Source: an uncultured Lachnospiraceae bacterium (GTDB lineage: Bacteria > Bacillota > Clostridia > Lachnospirales > Lachnospiraceae). Taken from it: a stretch of DNA of 42,201 nucleotides. The translations under genes and the position numbers were made by a program. The notes beneath the pieces are model-generated. The model did not search any database. It worked only from the letters and a program-made list of their open reading frames with translations, and had not been told where the DNA came from. Below, one piece after another: positions 32,202 to 41,100 of this stretch; the first letter of the stretch is position 1, and every line of letters begins with the position of its first letter. The stretch lies in assembly GCA_910585295.1 (NCBI GenBank), contig CAJUDE010000009.1:1-42201 (forward strand). The letters run 5' to 3'.

Positions 32202-33781
32202 AAAATATTCTATTGGTGAAAGGGGAATCCCAATACGGGGCCATGCGCAATTATATTGATGAGTTTGCGTCCTCCCTGCGTAAGCTGGGGTGCAACACTT
32301 GTGTGCTGGACGGTTTATCCCCAGGGTTCCCAGTCCGGTACCAGCAAATGCTTTCCACGTTCGCCTTTGACGCGGCGGTGGATTGCAATGGGGTGCTGCT
32401 GGAGGGGTATATAGAAAGCTTGCCGCCCAATGCCATCCATGTGATTTATACCTGCGACCACCCTAGGAAGCTGAACCAAAGGCTGGGGCAGGTGGATGCC
32501 AGGACAATCGTTTTTAGCTGCGATAACGGCTTCTGTGATTATATGGGGCGGTTTTACCCAATGGTAGGGCATAAAGGGTTTGTGCCGCTGTCTGGCAGCT
32601 TTTACCCGAAATGCGTGCCTTATGGCGAACGGTCAATCGACATTTTATTCACAGGAAGCTATGAGGACCCACAGAAGGTTAAAGAGCAGGCGCTGGGGCT
32701 TTTTGACGGCGTGCTGGCACAGTTTATGGCTAGTATGCTAAAAGACATTATCGCAAACCCACAGCATACCATATCGGACTGCCTGGCGAGGGCTTTGGAA
32801 GACTATAATTTAGAGATAGACGGCCAGGAATTTAATGAGCTGGTTGGGGAGTTTATGGATGCAGACCGGTATGCCAGGTTCTATTATAGGGACAAATTGA
32901 TCCGTACTTTGCTTGGGGCTGGATTGGAAGTCCATGTGTTTGGGAACGGATGGGGGCAATTCCATTCTGAGCATAAGGAAAGGCTGGTTGTCCATCCAGG
33001 AGGGCTGTATGCGGCTCAAAAGGCGTTGGCGGACGCCAAAATTGCCCTGAATGTGCTGCCATGGTTTAAGGATGGCTTCCAGGAGCGCATAGCGTCCGCA
33101 ATGTTAAGCAAGGCAGTTGCCGTGACAGACAGCAGCAAATTCATCAATGAAAATTTTAAGGATAACAAGGAATTGCTGATATATGCGCTGACGGATATGG
33201 AGGAAGTGGCGGAGCGCGTCAAGTATTTGCTTTCACACCCGAAAGAGGCGGCTGAAATTGCAGAACAAGGGTACCAGAAAGCGCAAAGCCATACCTGGGG
33301 CTGCCGTGTGCGGCAGATGCTGGATATGATAGAAGAAGAGTTTGGCGTCCCTTTTATTCAGGAAGGGCAGGGAAGGAAGCTGGAACTGGAAGTAAGGTAC
33401 CCAAATTTACGCTCAATCGTGTTGGACGCAATTAATGAACTGTCAAATATGGTGTCTTTTGCAGAGCAGGATTTGGCAAAAATAGAAGATTTATCACAGA
33501 CAGACCTAAAAGCGCTGACAGATAAATTTGAATATTTTACTCAATTGGCGGCATGGCAGATGAATGGGCTGGATATGGATAAGTTTGTCTGGGACTGCCT
33601 TCAAGGGTGCGGCGGGACGGTTCCAGATTATGTATTGCGGTTATTTGTGATGCAGTGCAAAGCGCTGATGAGCGGCTTGCTGGCGCATGAAAACAATTTC
33701 CGGTTTGATACAATCAAAAGCCAGGAAGAGCAAATCAGGAAATTACAAGAAGAACTGGCAGCCAAGGCGGCAGAAGGATAG
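32198..33781 (+). CDS. CgeB-like glycosyltransferase with C-terminal helical extension
   Basis: A 527-aa protein. The first 390 residues form a GT-B-type glycosyltransferase of the CgeB group: ILLVKGESQYGAMRNYIDEF at the start, CDHPRKLNQRLGQ, ILFTGSYEDPQKV, and IALNVLPWFKDGFQERIASAML followed by KAVAVTDSS. A helical tail of about 130 residues ends in coiled-coil-like QEEQIRKLQEELAAKAAEG. The N-terminal part resembles the remnant at 190-499. Function: transfer of one of the island's sugars, donor not known. The start overlaps the rfbH stop. Confidence 0.8.
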   Translation: MKNILLVKGESQYGAMRNYIDEFASSLRKLGCNTCVLDGLSPGFPVRYQQMLSTFAFDAAVDCNGVLLEGYIESLPPNAIHVIYTCDHPRKLNQRLGQVDARTIVFSCDNGFCDYMGRFYPMVGHKGFVPLSGSFYPKCVPYGERSIDILFTGSYEDPQKVKEQALGLFDGVLAQFMASMLKDIIANPQHTISDCLARALEDYNLEIDGQEFNELVGEFMDADRYARFYYRDKLIRTLLGAGLEVHVFGNGWGQFHSEHKERLVVHPGGLYAAQKALADAKIALNVLPWFKDGFQERIASAMLSKAVAVTDSSKFINENFKDNKELLIYALTDMEEVAERVKYLLSHPKEAAEIAEQGYQKAQSHTWGCRVRQMLDMIEEEFGVPFIQEGQGRKLELEVRYPNLRSIVLDAINELSNMVSFAEQDLAKIEDLSQTDLKALTDKFEYFTQLAAWQMNGLDMDKFVWDCLQGCGGTVPDYVLRLFVMQCKALMSGLLAHENNFRFDTIKSQEEQIRKLQEELAAKAAEG

Positions 33782-33789
33782 GGGAAACA

Positions 33790-34446
33790 ATGCAGGAATT
33801 AATATTAATTGGCTCGGGAGGGTGCATGCGGGAAATCCTCTGGCAGATTGTGGAACTGAACAAAGAACAACCTAGTTGGGATGTGCTTGGGTATGTGGAC
33901 CGCCAGCCCTCAACCAGCCATGGCAGCCCAGATATCCAGGTAGGCGGCGCCTGCTGCCCTTATTTGGGGGATGACAGTTACCTGTTGTCTGGGCAGGCGG
34001 CTGCCAATGTGGCAATCACCGTAGGGGAACCAGGGCTGCGCAAGAAAATAGCAGAAAACCTCAAAAAGAACCAGAATATCCATTTCCCGAACCTGATATT
34101 GGGCAACGCCAAAATCTGTTCGGATGTGGGCATGGGGCAGGGATGCATAGTGTCCATGGACTGCCGCGTCTCCACGAATGTTGTGCTGGGTGATTTTGTT
34201 TTTCTGAATATTGGGGCGGTTGTATGCCATGACGGGAGGATTGGAAGCTATACCACCTTAAGCCCAGGCGCAAGGACTGCCGGGCAGGTGGCGGTTGGGC
34301 AGCTCTGTGAATTAGGGATGGGGGCAAATGTGATACAAGGGATTCAAATTGGGAACAATGCCATTGCCGGGGCTGGAAGCGTAGTCGTAAAAGATGTCGA
34401 AGGCGGCTGCACCGTTGCAGGCGTCCCGGCAAGGCGGATCAAATAG
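33790..34446 (+). CDS. NeuD/LegH-like sugar N-acetyltransferase
   Basis: A 218-aa protein with an N-terminal sugar-binding Rossmann-like domain (ILIGSGGCMREILWQI) and a C-terminal left-handed beta-helix (MGQGCIVSMDCRV, GDFVFLNIGAVV, IGSYTTLSPGART) ending in AGVPARRIK. It lies 15 bases before the LegI-like gene, which suggests it acetylates the 4-amino group of the precursor (LegH role) or a finished nonulosonic acid (NeuD role). It is more distant from the pair at 13180 and 14906 than these are from each other. Confidence 0.8.
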   Translation: MQELILIGSGGCMREILWQIVELNKEQPSWDVLGYVDRQPSTSHGSPDIQVGGACCPYLGDDSYLLSGQAAANVAITVGEPGLRKKIAENLKKNQNIHFPNLILGNAKICSDVGMGQGCIVSMDCRVSTNVVLGDFVFLNIGAVVCHDGRIGSYTTLSPGARTAGQVAVGQLCELGMGANVIQGIQIGNNAIAGAGSVVVKDVEGGCTVAGVPARRIK

Positions 34447-34461
34447 CTGAGGGATTAAAAT

Positions 34462-35475
34462 ATGGGCGTTAAAATAATTGCAGAGGCAGGAGTGAACCAT
34501 AATGGGAGCCTGAAAACGGCAAAACAAATGGTTCTGGCTGCAAAGGGGGCAGGGGCGGATTACGTTAAGTTCCAGACCTTTTGCCCGGAAAAACTGGTGT
34601 CAAAATATGCCGGTAAGGCAGAATACCAGAAGCAGGCCACAGGGGCCAAGGAAAGCCAGTTAGAGATGTTAGGGAGGCTGGCGTTAAGCCAGGAGGATTT
34701 TAAGGAACTAAAAGAATATTGCAGCCGGCAGGGCATAGGTTTCCTTTCCACGCCGTTTGATATTGAGAGCATCCATTTTTTGGACAAGCTGGGCATGGAC
34801 TTTTGGAAACTGCCTTCTGGGGAACTTACCAACCTTCCATACCTGTTGGAGGTCGCAAAGACAGGAAAACCTGTGGTGATGTCTACGGGAATGTGCAGGC
34901 TAGAGGAAGTGAAGGCGTCCGTGGATGCCTTACAGCGGGCAGGGGCAGGGGAGCTTACATTGCTGCATTGCAATACGGAGTACCCAACCCCTATGGTGGA
35001 TGTGAACCTGCGGGCTATGGCTGCGCTCCATAACGCCTGTTCCCTTCCAGTGGGGTATTCCGACCATACCCTAGGCATAGAAATCCCTATTGCGGCGGCG
35101 GCTTTAGGGGCGTCGGTGATTGAAAAGCATTTTACCTTAGACAGGGCAATGGAGGGACCAGACCATCGGGCAAGCTTGGAGCCGGAAGAACTAAAAGCCA
35201 TGGCGCTGGCTATCCGCAATGTGGAGCTGGCGCTGGGCAGCGGGGAGAAGGAACCCTCCCCTTCGGAAAAAAAGAATATTACGGCGGCAAGGAAAAGCAT
35301 TGTGGCAAACTGCCAGATTAAAAAGGGCGAAATATTTACAGAAAAGAACCTGGCTGCCAAAAGGCCGGGCAACGGGATTTCCCCCATGCGGTGGTTTGAA
35401 TTGCTTGGGCAGGCTGCAGAACGGGATTTTGAGCCGGATGAACTAATTACAAAGAAAGAGTGGGGGCGGCTATGA
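34462..35475 (+). CDS. legI: Nonulosonic acid synthase (NeuB/LegI-like)
   Basis: A 337-aa enzyme of standard NeuB length. It has KIIAEAGVNHNGSLK, ADYVKFQTF, FLSTPFD, KLPSGELTN, MSTGMCRLEEV, LLHCNTEYPTP, GYSDHTLG and EKHFTLDRAMEGPDH, then an SAF antifreeze-like domain (ARKSIVANCQIKKGE). It condenses PEP with a hydrolysed amino sugar to a 9-carbon nonulosonic acid. I favour legionaminic over neuraminic acid because LegB- and PtmE-like genes follow, but sequence alone cannot exclude NeuB. Compared with the NeuB-cupin at 7957, this one is the orthodox copy. The stop overlaps the legG start (ATGA). Confidence 0.9.
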   Translation: MGVKIIAEAGVNHNGSLKTAKQMVLAAKGAGADYVKFQTFCPEKLVSKYAGKAEYQKQATGAKESQLEMLGRLALSQEDFKELKEYCSRQGIGFLSTPFDIESIHFLDKLGMDFWKLPSGELTNLPYLLEVAKTGKPVVMSTGMCRLEEVKASVDALQRAGAGELTLLHCNTEYPTPMVDVNLRAMAALHNACSLPVGYSDHTLGIEIPIAAAALGASVIEKHFTLDRAMEGPDHRASLEPEELKAMALAIRNVELALGSGEKEPSPSEKKNITAARKSIVANCQIKKGEIFTEKNLAAKRPGNGISPMRWFELLGQAAERDFEPDELITKKEWGRL

Positions 35476-36638
35476 AGAAAATATGCGTTATAACTGCCAC
35501 CCGGGCAGAATATGGCTTGTTAAAGCCGTTGGTGAAGCAATTAATGCGCACCCCGGGGCTTGAAACCCAGTTGGTTGCCACAGGGGCGCATCTGGTGGAA
35601 AGCCTGGGCAATACCTGGCAGGAAATTGAAAAAGACAATATCGGCATATATAAGAAAATCCCAATCCAGTCACAAGGGGATGAAAGTTACCATGCCACCC
35701 TGACAATGGCAAATGCGCTGGTGCAATTTGGCAAATATTTCCAGGAGGAGAAGCCGGACCTGTTGGTTGTGCTGGGGGATCGGACAGAACTCCTTGCTTT
35801 TTGCGCGGCGGCGGTAAATGAGCATATCCCAATCGCCCATATCCATGGCGGGGAGCTGACCCAGGGCGCGGTTGACGACAGCATACGCCATGCGGTAACG
35901 AAAATGAGCTACCTGCATTTCACTTCCACAGAGGAATACCGAAAGAGGGTTATCCAGATGGGGGAAGAGCCAGGGCGCGTCTACCATGTAGGCGCGCTGG
36001 GGGTGGAAAATATTTTAAATGAGGAGTTATTGTCCCGGGAACTGCTAGAGTGCGCCGCAGGGTTTCCGGCGTCCCAGGATTATGCGGTGGTGACGTTCCA
36101 TCCAGTGACTTTAGAGCCAGATACGGCAATTGGCCAGGTAAAGGAATTGTTTGCCGCAATGCAGGCAAAGCCGGAACTGTTTTATTTGATTACAAAAGCC
36201 AATGCAGACGCGGGCGGCAGGGCAATCAATGAATTTATGGAGCATATGTCCGCAAACTGCCCCAATATGAAGCTGGTGGCGTCCCTTGGGGTGAAACGGT
36301 ATTTAAGCGCCGTAAAATATGCCAGGTTTGTGCTGGGCAATTCCTCTAGCGGGATTATTGAGGCCCCTTCCCTGGGAGTCCCCACCGTGAATATCGGGGA
36401 CAGGCAAAAAGGCAGGATTATGGCAGGCAGCGTGCTATGCTGCGAGCCAGAAAAAAAGCGGATACTGGCAGCTATGGAACAGGCCATGCATATGGCTGGG
36501 GGGCGGTGGGAAAACCCTTATGGGGATGGCGGCACATCAAGGAAAATTGTAAGTGTGCTAAAGGGATGGCTGGAAGAAGGCAGGATAGATTTAAAGAAAA
36601 AATTTTATGACATACCATGGAACGGGGACAAACTATGA
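35472..36638 (+). CDS. legG: Hydrolysing UDP-sugar 2-epimerase (NeuC/LegG-like)
   Basis: A 388-aa enzyme of the WecB/NeuC fold. Family marks are ICVITATRAEYGLLKPL at the start, LLVVLGDRTELLAF, AHIHGGELTQGAVDD, FVLGNSSSGIIEAPSLG and VNIGDRQKGR. It hydrolyses and 2-epimerises the nucleotide sugar, releasing the mannosamine-type sugar (6-deoxy-2,4-diacetamido in the Leg pathway) for the synthase. I use ATG 35472, which overlaps the previous stop as ATGA; an in-frame GTG 12 bases earlier is less likely. Its own stop overlaps the legF start. Confidence 0.92.
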   Translation: MKKICVITATRAEYGLLKPLVKQLMRTPGLETQLVATGAHLVESLGNTWQEIEKDNIGIYKKIPIQSQGDESYHATLTMANALVQFGKYFQEEKPDLLVVLGDRTELLAFCAAAVNEHIPIAHIHGGELTQGAVDDSIRHAVTKMSYLHFTSTEEYRKRVIQMGEEPGRVYHVGALGVENILNEELLSRELLECAAGFPASQDYAVVTFHPVTLEPDTAIGQVKELFAAMQAKPELFYLITKANADAGGRAINEFMEHMSANCPNMKLVASLGVKRYLSAVKYARFVLGNSSSGIIEAPSLGVPTVNIGDRQKGRIMAGSVLCCEPEKKRILAAMEQAMHMAGGRWENPYGDGGTSRKIVSVLKGWLEEGRIDLKKKFYDIPWNGDKL

Positions 36639-37333
36639 AGAATATTGCAGTGATCCCAGCCCGCAGCGGGTCAAAGGGGTTGAAAGACAAAAATATTAAA
36701 TTGCTGAACCATAAGCCGTTGATGGTTTATTCCATCGAGGCGGCGCTACAGTCGGGCCTTTATGACTGTGTGCATGTCTCCACAGACAGCAGGCAATACG
36801 CTGAGGTTGCCATGGAGCATGGCGCAGAAGTCCCATTTTTAAGGAGTGGGGAGTTATCTTCTGACCTGGCGTCCACCTGGGATGTTATGAGGTTTGTGGT
36901 GGAGGAGTATGGGCGGCTGGGGAAGTCCTTTGACACCCTGACGGTGCTTCAGCCTACATCGCCGTTAAGGACATCCCAGGATATCCAGAATGCCTACCAA
37001 ATTTTTCAAAAAAAACATGCAGGCAGCGTTGTATCGGTCTGCGAGGTGGAGCATTCCCCACTGTGGTGCAATACTTTGCCGGAAGATGGCTGTTTACAGG
37101 GGTTTTTAAAGGAAGAGGCCAATGGGCCAAGGCAGAAGCTTTCTGCCTATTACCGGGTCAATGGGGCGATTTATATTACGGACGTCCGCTTGATGATGGA
37201 ACGGGGAAGTTTGTATGGCGAGCATGGGTATGCTTATGTGATGTCAAAGGAGCATTCTGTGGATATTGACGATAAACTGGACTTTGCAATGGCGGAATTT
37301 TTGATTGGCGCTGTGGAAAGTATTGGCAGATAA
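36635..37333 (+). CDS. legF: CMP-nonulosonic acid synthetase (NeuA/LegF-like)
   Basis: A 232-aa cytidylyltransferase. The N-terminal CTP loop is IPARSGSKGLKDKN; LQPTSPLRTSQD and the C-terminal VDIDDKLDFAMAE acidic motif are typical of CMP-sialate or CMP-legionaminate synthetases. It activates the product of LegI for transfer, presumably by Maf. The start is ATG 36635 in the ATGA overlap; an ATG 18 bases upstream lies inside legG. The gene contains an A8 run near 37008-37015. It is the only evident CMP-sugar synthetase in the window. Confidence 0.92.
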   Translation: MKNIAVIPARSGSKGLKDKNIKLLNHKPLMVYSIEAALQSGLYDCVHVSTDSRQYAEVAMEHGAEVPFLRSGELSSDLASTWDVMRFVVEEYGRLGKSFDTLTVLQPTSPLRTSQDIQNAYQIFQKKHAGSVVSVCEVEHSPLWCNTLPEDGCLQGFLKEEANGPRQKLSAYYRVNGAIYITDVRLMMERGSLYGEHGYAYVMSKEHSVDIDDKLDFAMAEFLIGAVESIGR

Positions 37334-37447
37334 TGAAATCTTTTTGGCCAGCCGATAATGAAAGAAAGGCCTTGCATGAAAAGTTTTCGTGAGGCAGAAG
37401 ATAAGGCCTGCCATGGAGGGCAGGGGGCAAACAGGAGGTTTCCCAGA

Positions 37448-38521
37448 ATGAAGAATGAACACCTGAATGGTTTTTTAATCACGCAGAAAGCCACTGTTGT
37501 AGAGGCTATGCAAAAAATTGACTTAAATGCCAAGGGGATTTTATTTGTAGTGGATGAAAAAGAGGGGCTGGTAGGAGCCATTACCGATGGCGATATCCGA
37601 AGATGGCTGATTAAGACTGGGAACCTGCAGGAAGCAGTCCAAAAGATTATGAACAAAAACCCAAAGGCCATCTATTGCAAAGACCAAAAATCAGCAAAAG
37701 AATTTATGGAGAAATATGTAATCACCGCATTGCCGGTTGTGACTGCAGATAACCATATTGCCGACATTATTTTTAAAGAAGAGGGCGTCCCAGCAAAGGC
37801 AAATGAGCCGAAACTGCTCCATAACGTCCCAGTGGTGATTATGGCGGGCGGGCGTGGGACCAGGCTTTACCCATTTACAAAGATATTGCCAAAGCCGCTG
37901 ATACCGATTGGGGACATCCCTATTATGGAGCGGATTATAGATGCGTTCCGTAAGTTTGGCGTAAGGGAATTTTATGCTACCGTAAATTACAGGAAAAGCA
38001 TGATTAAATCATATTTTTCAGAATCGGCTGCAGATTACCAGTTGAACTATGTGGAAGAAGATAAGCCTTTGGGGACTGCTGGCAGCCTTAGGTTAATGGA
38101 AGAAACCCCTAAGGGGCCGTTTATTGTGACAAATTGCGATATCTTAATCCATGCCGATTATGCGGATATTTACCGACACCATTTAGAAACAGGCAATGAG
38201 CTTACAATTGTAACGGCGCTAAAAAATATTGTGGTTCCCTATGGGGTAATCCATTCCAGTGGGAATGGCAGGATTAATTCCATGGAGGAAAAGCCAAAGC
38301 TGTCTTATTTTGTCAATACCGGGATGTACATACTAAATGGGAGCCTGATACAGGAAATACCAGAAGGCGCATTTTTCCATATGACAGATTTGGCGGATAA
38401 GCTCCTGCAGGAGGGGCGCAGCGTTGGGATGTACCCAATCAGTGAAGAATCTTTCCTAGATATGGGGGAATTTGAGGAAATGCGCCGTATGGAGGAGAAA
38501 CTGAATTTAAAATCAGAATAG
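37448..38521 (+). CDS. ptmE: CBS-domain sugar-1-phosphate nucleotidyltransferase (PtmE-like)
   Basis: A 357-aa protein. Residues 1 to about 120 hold a CBS pair (ITQKATVVEAMQKID, GLVGAITDGDIRRWL, KYVITALPVV). Residues about 130-350 are a nucleotidyltransferase: VVIMAGGRGTRLYPFTKILPKPL, then PLGTAGSLRLM and TNCDILIHADY. The arrangement is that of Campylobacter PtmE, which makes GDP-GlcN for legionaminic acid synthesis. AGGAGG at 37433-37438, 9 bases before ATG 37448, decides this start over in-frame upstream ATGs. The 114 bases before it show no gene. Confidence 0.88.
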   Translation: MKNEHLNGFLITQKATVVEAMQKIDLNAKGILFVVDEKEGLVGAITDGDIRRWLIKTGNLQEAVQKIMNKNPKAIYCKDQKSAKEFMEKYVITALPVVTADNHIADIIFKEEGVPAKANEPKLLHNVPVVIMAGGRGTRLYPFTKILPKPLIPIGDIPIMERIIDAFRKFGVREFYATVNYRKSMIKSYFSESAADYQLNYVEEDKPLGTAGSLRLMEETPKGPFIVTNCDILIHADYADIYRHHLETGNELTIVTALKNIVVPYGVIHSSGNGRINSMEEKPKLSYFVNTGMYILNGSLIQEIPEGAFFHMTDLADKLLQEGRSVGMYPISEESFLDMGEFEEMRRMEEKLNLKSE

Positions 38522-38537
38522 AGAAAGGGCATTGCAG

Positions 38538-39518
38538 ATGAAAAAAGTGTTAGTAACTGGGGCGGATGGCTTTATTGGGAGCCATTTGACGGAGAGTTTG
38601 TTGGAGAGAGGGTATGAGGTAAAGGCATTTGCATTTTACAATTCCTTCAATACATGGGGATGGCTGGACAGCTTCCCCAAAGATAAGCGAAAAGAAATTG
38701 AAGTGTTTACCGGGGATATCCGCGACCCCAATGGAGTGCGTGAAGCCATGAAGGGGATGGACGCAGTGTTCCACCTTGCGGCGTTGATTGCGATTCCCTT
38801 TAGCTACCATTCCCCGGATTCCTATGTGGATACGAATATCAAAGGCACCTTGAATGTATTGCAGGCAGCGAGGAATTTGGGTACGGGCAGGGTCTTGGTG
38901 ACGTCAACCTCTGAGGTGTATGGGACCGCCCAATATGTGCCGATTGATGAGAAACACCCTTACCAGGGGCAATCCCCCTATTCTGCCACGAAAATCGGGG
39001 CAGACCGTTTGGCAGAAAGCTTCTACCGGAGTTTCCAGATGCCAATTTCCATTGTACGCCCATTTAATACATTTGGGCCAAGGCAGTCTGCCAGGGCAGT
39101 GATCCCAACCATTATTTCCCAGCTTTTGGCAGGGAAGGAAGAGATACAGTTAGGGTCTTTAACGCCTACGAGGGATTTTAACTATGTTAAAGATACAGCG
39201 GCAGGGTTTATTGCCATTGCGGAATCTGGTAAGACAATAGGGGAGGAAATCAATATTGCTACCCAGCAAGAAATTTCCATCGGGGATTTGGCGAAAGAAA
39301 TCATTTCCCAGATTAATCCAAAGGCAAAGGTTGTCTGTGACGAGCAACGCCTGCGCCCGGAAAAAAGCGAGGTAAACCGCCTGCTAGGATCTAACCAGAA
39401 AATAAAAGAGCTGACCGATTGGAAGCAGCAATACACATTTGCACAGGGGATAGCGGAAACAATTGCATGGATGCGGGAGAACCTGAATGCATACAAAACG
39501 GATATTTATAATATATAA
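38538..39518 (+). CDS. legB: Nucleotide-sugar 4,6-dehydratase (LegB-like)
   Basis: A 326-aa extended SDR. Marks are VTGADGFIGSHL, VTSTSEVYG, YSATK (YxxxK) and the LegB-typical RPFNTFGPRQSARAVIPTII. LegB dehydrates GDP-GlcNAc to the 4-keto-6-deoxy intermediate. The next step needs an aminotransferase (LegC), which is usually adjacent but is absent here. I choose ATG 38538 with AAAGGG about 9 bases upstream; the TTG two codons earlier is less likely. It follows ptmE by 16 bases. Confidence 0.9.
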   Translation: MKKVLVTGADGFIGSHLTESLLERGYEVKAFAFYNSFNTWGWLDSFPKDKRKEIEVFTGDIRDPNGVREAMKGMDAVFHLAALIAIPFSYHSPDSYVDTNIKGTLNVLQAARNLGTGRVLVTSTSEVYGTAQYVPIDEKHPYQGQSPYSATKIGADRLAESFYRSFQMPISIVRPFNTFGPRQSARAVIPTIISQLLAGKEEIQLGSLTPTRDFNYVKDTAAGFIAIAESGKTIGEEINIATQQEISIGDLAKEIISQINPKAKVVCDEQRLRPEKSEVNRLLGSNQKIKELTDWKQQYTFAQGIAETIAWMRENLNAYKTDIYNI

Positions 39519-39533
39519 TAGTAAGGGACAGAT

Positions 39534-40697
39534 ATGGACATATTATTTTACCGATACAACAGCATTTGTGAGCCGGATGTGATTCGGGTCATGGAGCGGC
39601 TTGGCCATACGGTCGCTGAAATTACAGAAGAGATGACCAATAAGGAACTTGGGCCTAAAGGGCAGATGGACCTTGTAAGTGAAGCCCTGAAAAGGAAGGC
39701 GTACCACTTTGTTTTCAGTATTAATTTTTTTCCAGTAGTATCTGAGGTATGCAATATTTTCCATGTGCCGTATGCCTGCTGGATTGTGGACAGCCCAGTG
39801 ATGGAGCTGTATTCCCATTCCATCAAAAATCCCTGGAACAGGGTGTTCCTGTTTGACTATGGGCTGTATGAGGAATTCCACCAAAAGAACCCAGAAGGGA
39901 TTTTCTATTTGCCTTTGGGGGCGGATTATGCCAGGTTAGATGCGCTGATGGAGACAATTACAGAGGAAGAGAAAGAGAAATTTTCAGCAGACGTTTCTTT
40001 TATTGGCTCCCTATACACAGAGAAATGCCCCTATAACCAATTGCAGGGGGACACCTACTTAAAAGGGTATCTGGATGGTGTAATTGAGGCGCAATTAAAG
40101 GTATATGGGTACAATTTCCTGGAAGAGTGCATTACAGATGGGATACTGAAAGAATTTAAGGAAGCAGTCCCCTTTTATCAGTTTCCGGAGCGGGCAGACC
40201 ATAATGACCGGGCGGCCATGGCGCATTTGTACTTGGGGAATAAGGTGACGGAGCAGGAAAGGCTTCGGCTGTTAAAGCGGGTTTCGGAAACTTATAAGCT
40301 GGACTTATATACAGCCAGTGATTTCAGCCCTTTGCCCAAAGCAAATTACCGGGGGCTTGCCAAAACAACCACAGAGATGCCTAAAATTTTCCATTTGTCC
40401 CGGATTAACCTGAATTTTACGTCAAAGCCGATAAGGACAGGGCTTCCGCTACGCGTATGGGATATTTTAGGGGCAGGGGGGTTTGTGCTGACCAATTACC
40501 AGAGCGAGATACCAGAATATTTTGAAGTTGGGAAAGAGTTAGAGACCTATGCCAGCGAGGAAGAATTGATAGATAAAATTGGGTATTACCTGGAACATGA
40601 AGGGCTGCGCCAAGAGATTGCCTACAATGGCTATCAAAAAGCAAAGGGGCAATATTCGCTGGAGCTTCGCCTCCAGCAGATGCTAGGCCGCATATAA
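39534..40697 (+). CDS. CgeB-like glycosyltransferase, paralogue of the one at 29656
   Basis: A 387-aa protein. The N-terminus is ILFYRYNSICEPDVIRVMERL, followed by FVFSINFFPVVSEVC and WIVDSPVMELYSHS; the C-terminal half has INLNFTSKPIRTGLPLRVWD and LGAGGFVLTNYQSE. The resemblance to 29656-30849 extends along the whole length. Its place after the legionaminic set, 15 bases behind legB, suggests it acts on the same glycan, but the donor is unknown. AAGGGAC is 6 bases before the ATG. Confidence 0.83.
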   Translation: MDILFYRYNSICEPDVIRVMERLGHTVAEITEEMTNKELGPKGQMDLVSEALKRKAYHFVFSINFFPVVSEVCNIFHVPYACWIVDSPVMELYSHSIKNPWNRVFLFDYGLYEEFHQKNPEGIFYLPLGADYARLDALMETITEEEKEKFSADVSFIGSLYTEKCPYNQLQGDTYLKGYLDGVIEAQLKVYGYNFLEECITDGILKEFKEAVPFYQFPERADHNDRAAMAHLYLGNKVTEQERLRLLKRVSETYKLDLYTASDFSPLPKANYRGLAKTTTEMPKIFHLSRINLNFTSKPIRTGLPLRVWDILGAGGFVLTNYQSEIPEYFEVGKELETYASEEELIDKIGYYLEHEGLRQEIAYNGYQKAKGQYSLELRLQQMLGRI

Positions 40698-40734
40698 ATA
40701 CATAAGGAAGCAAAAGAAAATGGAGGGAATACAT

Positions 40735-41100
40735 ATGGAGAATGTCCGTGCAGAACAGATTGAGGCATTGGAAGTGTTTTGTGGCTACAATGAAAAGTTT
40801 GTGCAGAATATCCGCACAATTATAACGGAGTTAGAAGGGGATCGGAAAGAGGATACAGACAGATTCCTGGAGAATATAATAAAAGGGATTAACTGGGAAA
40901 TCGGCGTCCTGAATGGCGTGATGCCCTTAATTAATGAGAAGGAAGAGCGTATCCAGAAAGAGGAATTCAACAGTAATATCCTACGGCTTAGCCAGGCATT
41001 GGAAGGGAAAGACGACCTGGAAATTGCAAAGGCCATGAAGGAAACGCTGCCAATGTTTGAAAAGCTTGGCGAGATTGCAAGGGAGGTCCTTAAAGGGTAA
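40735..41100 (+). CDS. Small helical acidic protein beside the right flagellin, unknown function
   Basis: A 121-aa protein; I use ATG 40735 with GGAGGG 7 bases upstream rather than the in-frame ATG 40720, which lies in that ribosome binding site. It is Glu/Lys/Ile-rich and predicted mostly helical, with no signal peptide or membrane segment. No family is recognised. It follows the CgeB-like gene by 37 bases and precedes the flagellin promoter. By analogy with the 104-aa protein at 508-822 it might be a flagellin-associated chaperone or regulator; convincing similarity between the two is not visible by eye. Confidence 0.7.
   Translation: MENVRAEQIEALEVFCGYNEKFVQNIRTIITELEGDRKEDTDRFLENIIKGINWEIGVLNGVMPLINEKEERIQKEEFNSNILRLSQALEGKDDLEIAKAMKETLPMFEKLGEIAREVLKG

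Noticed and set aside
34560..35387. 275-aa open frame on the minus strand
   Set aside because: Fully opposite the well-supported LegI-like gene; the sequence is Ser/Pro-rich with no family pattern, a typical shadow of a biased coding strand.
37008..37015. A8 runs (in legF and in maf near 2437) as phase-variation sites
   Set aside because: A runs of eight are expected in Lys-rich coding sequence at this composition; unlike the G8/G9 tracts they do not stand out.
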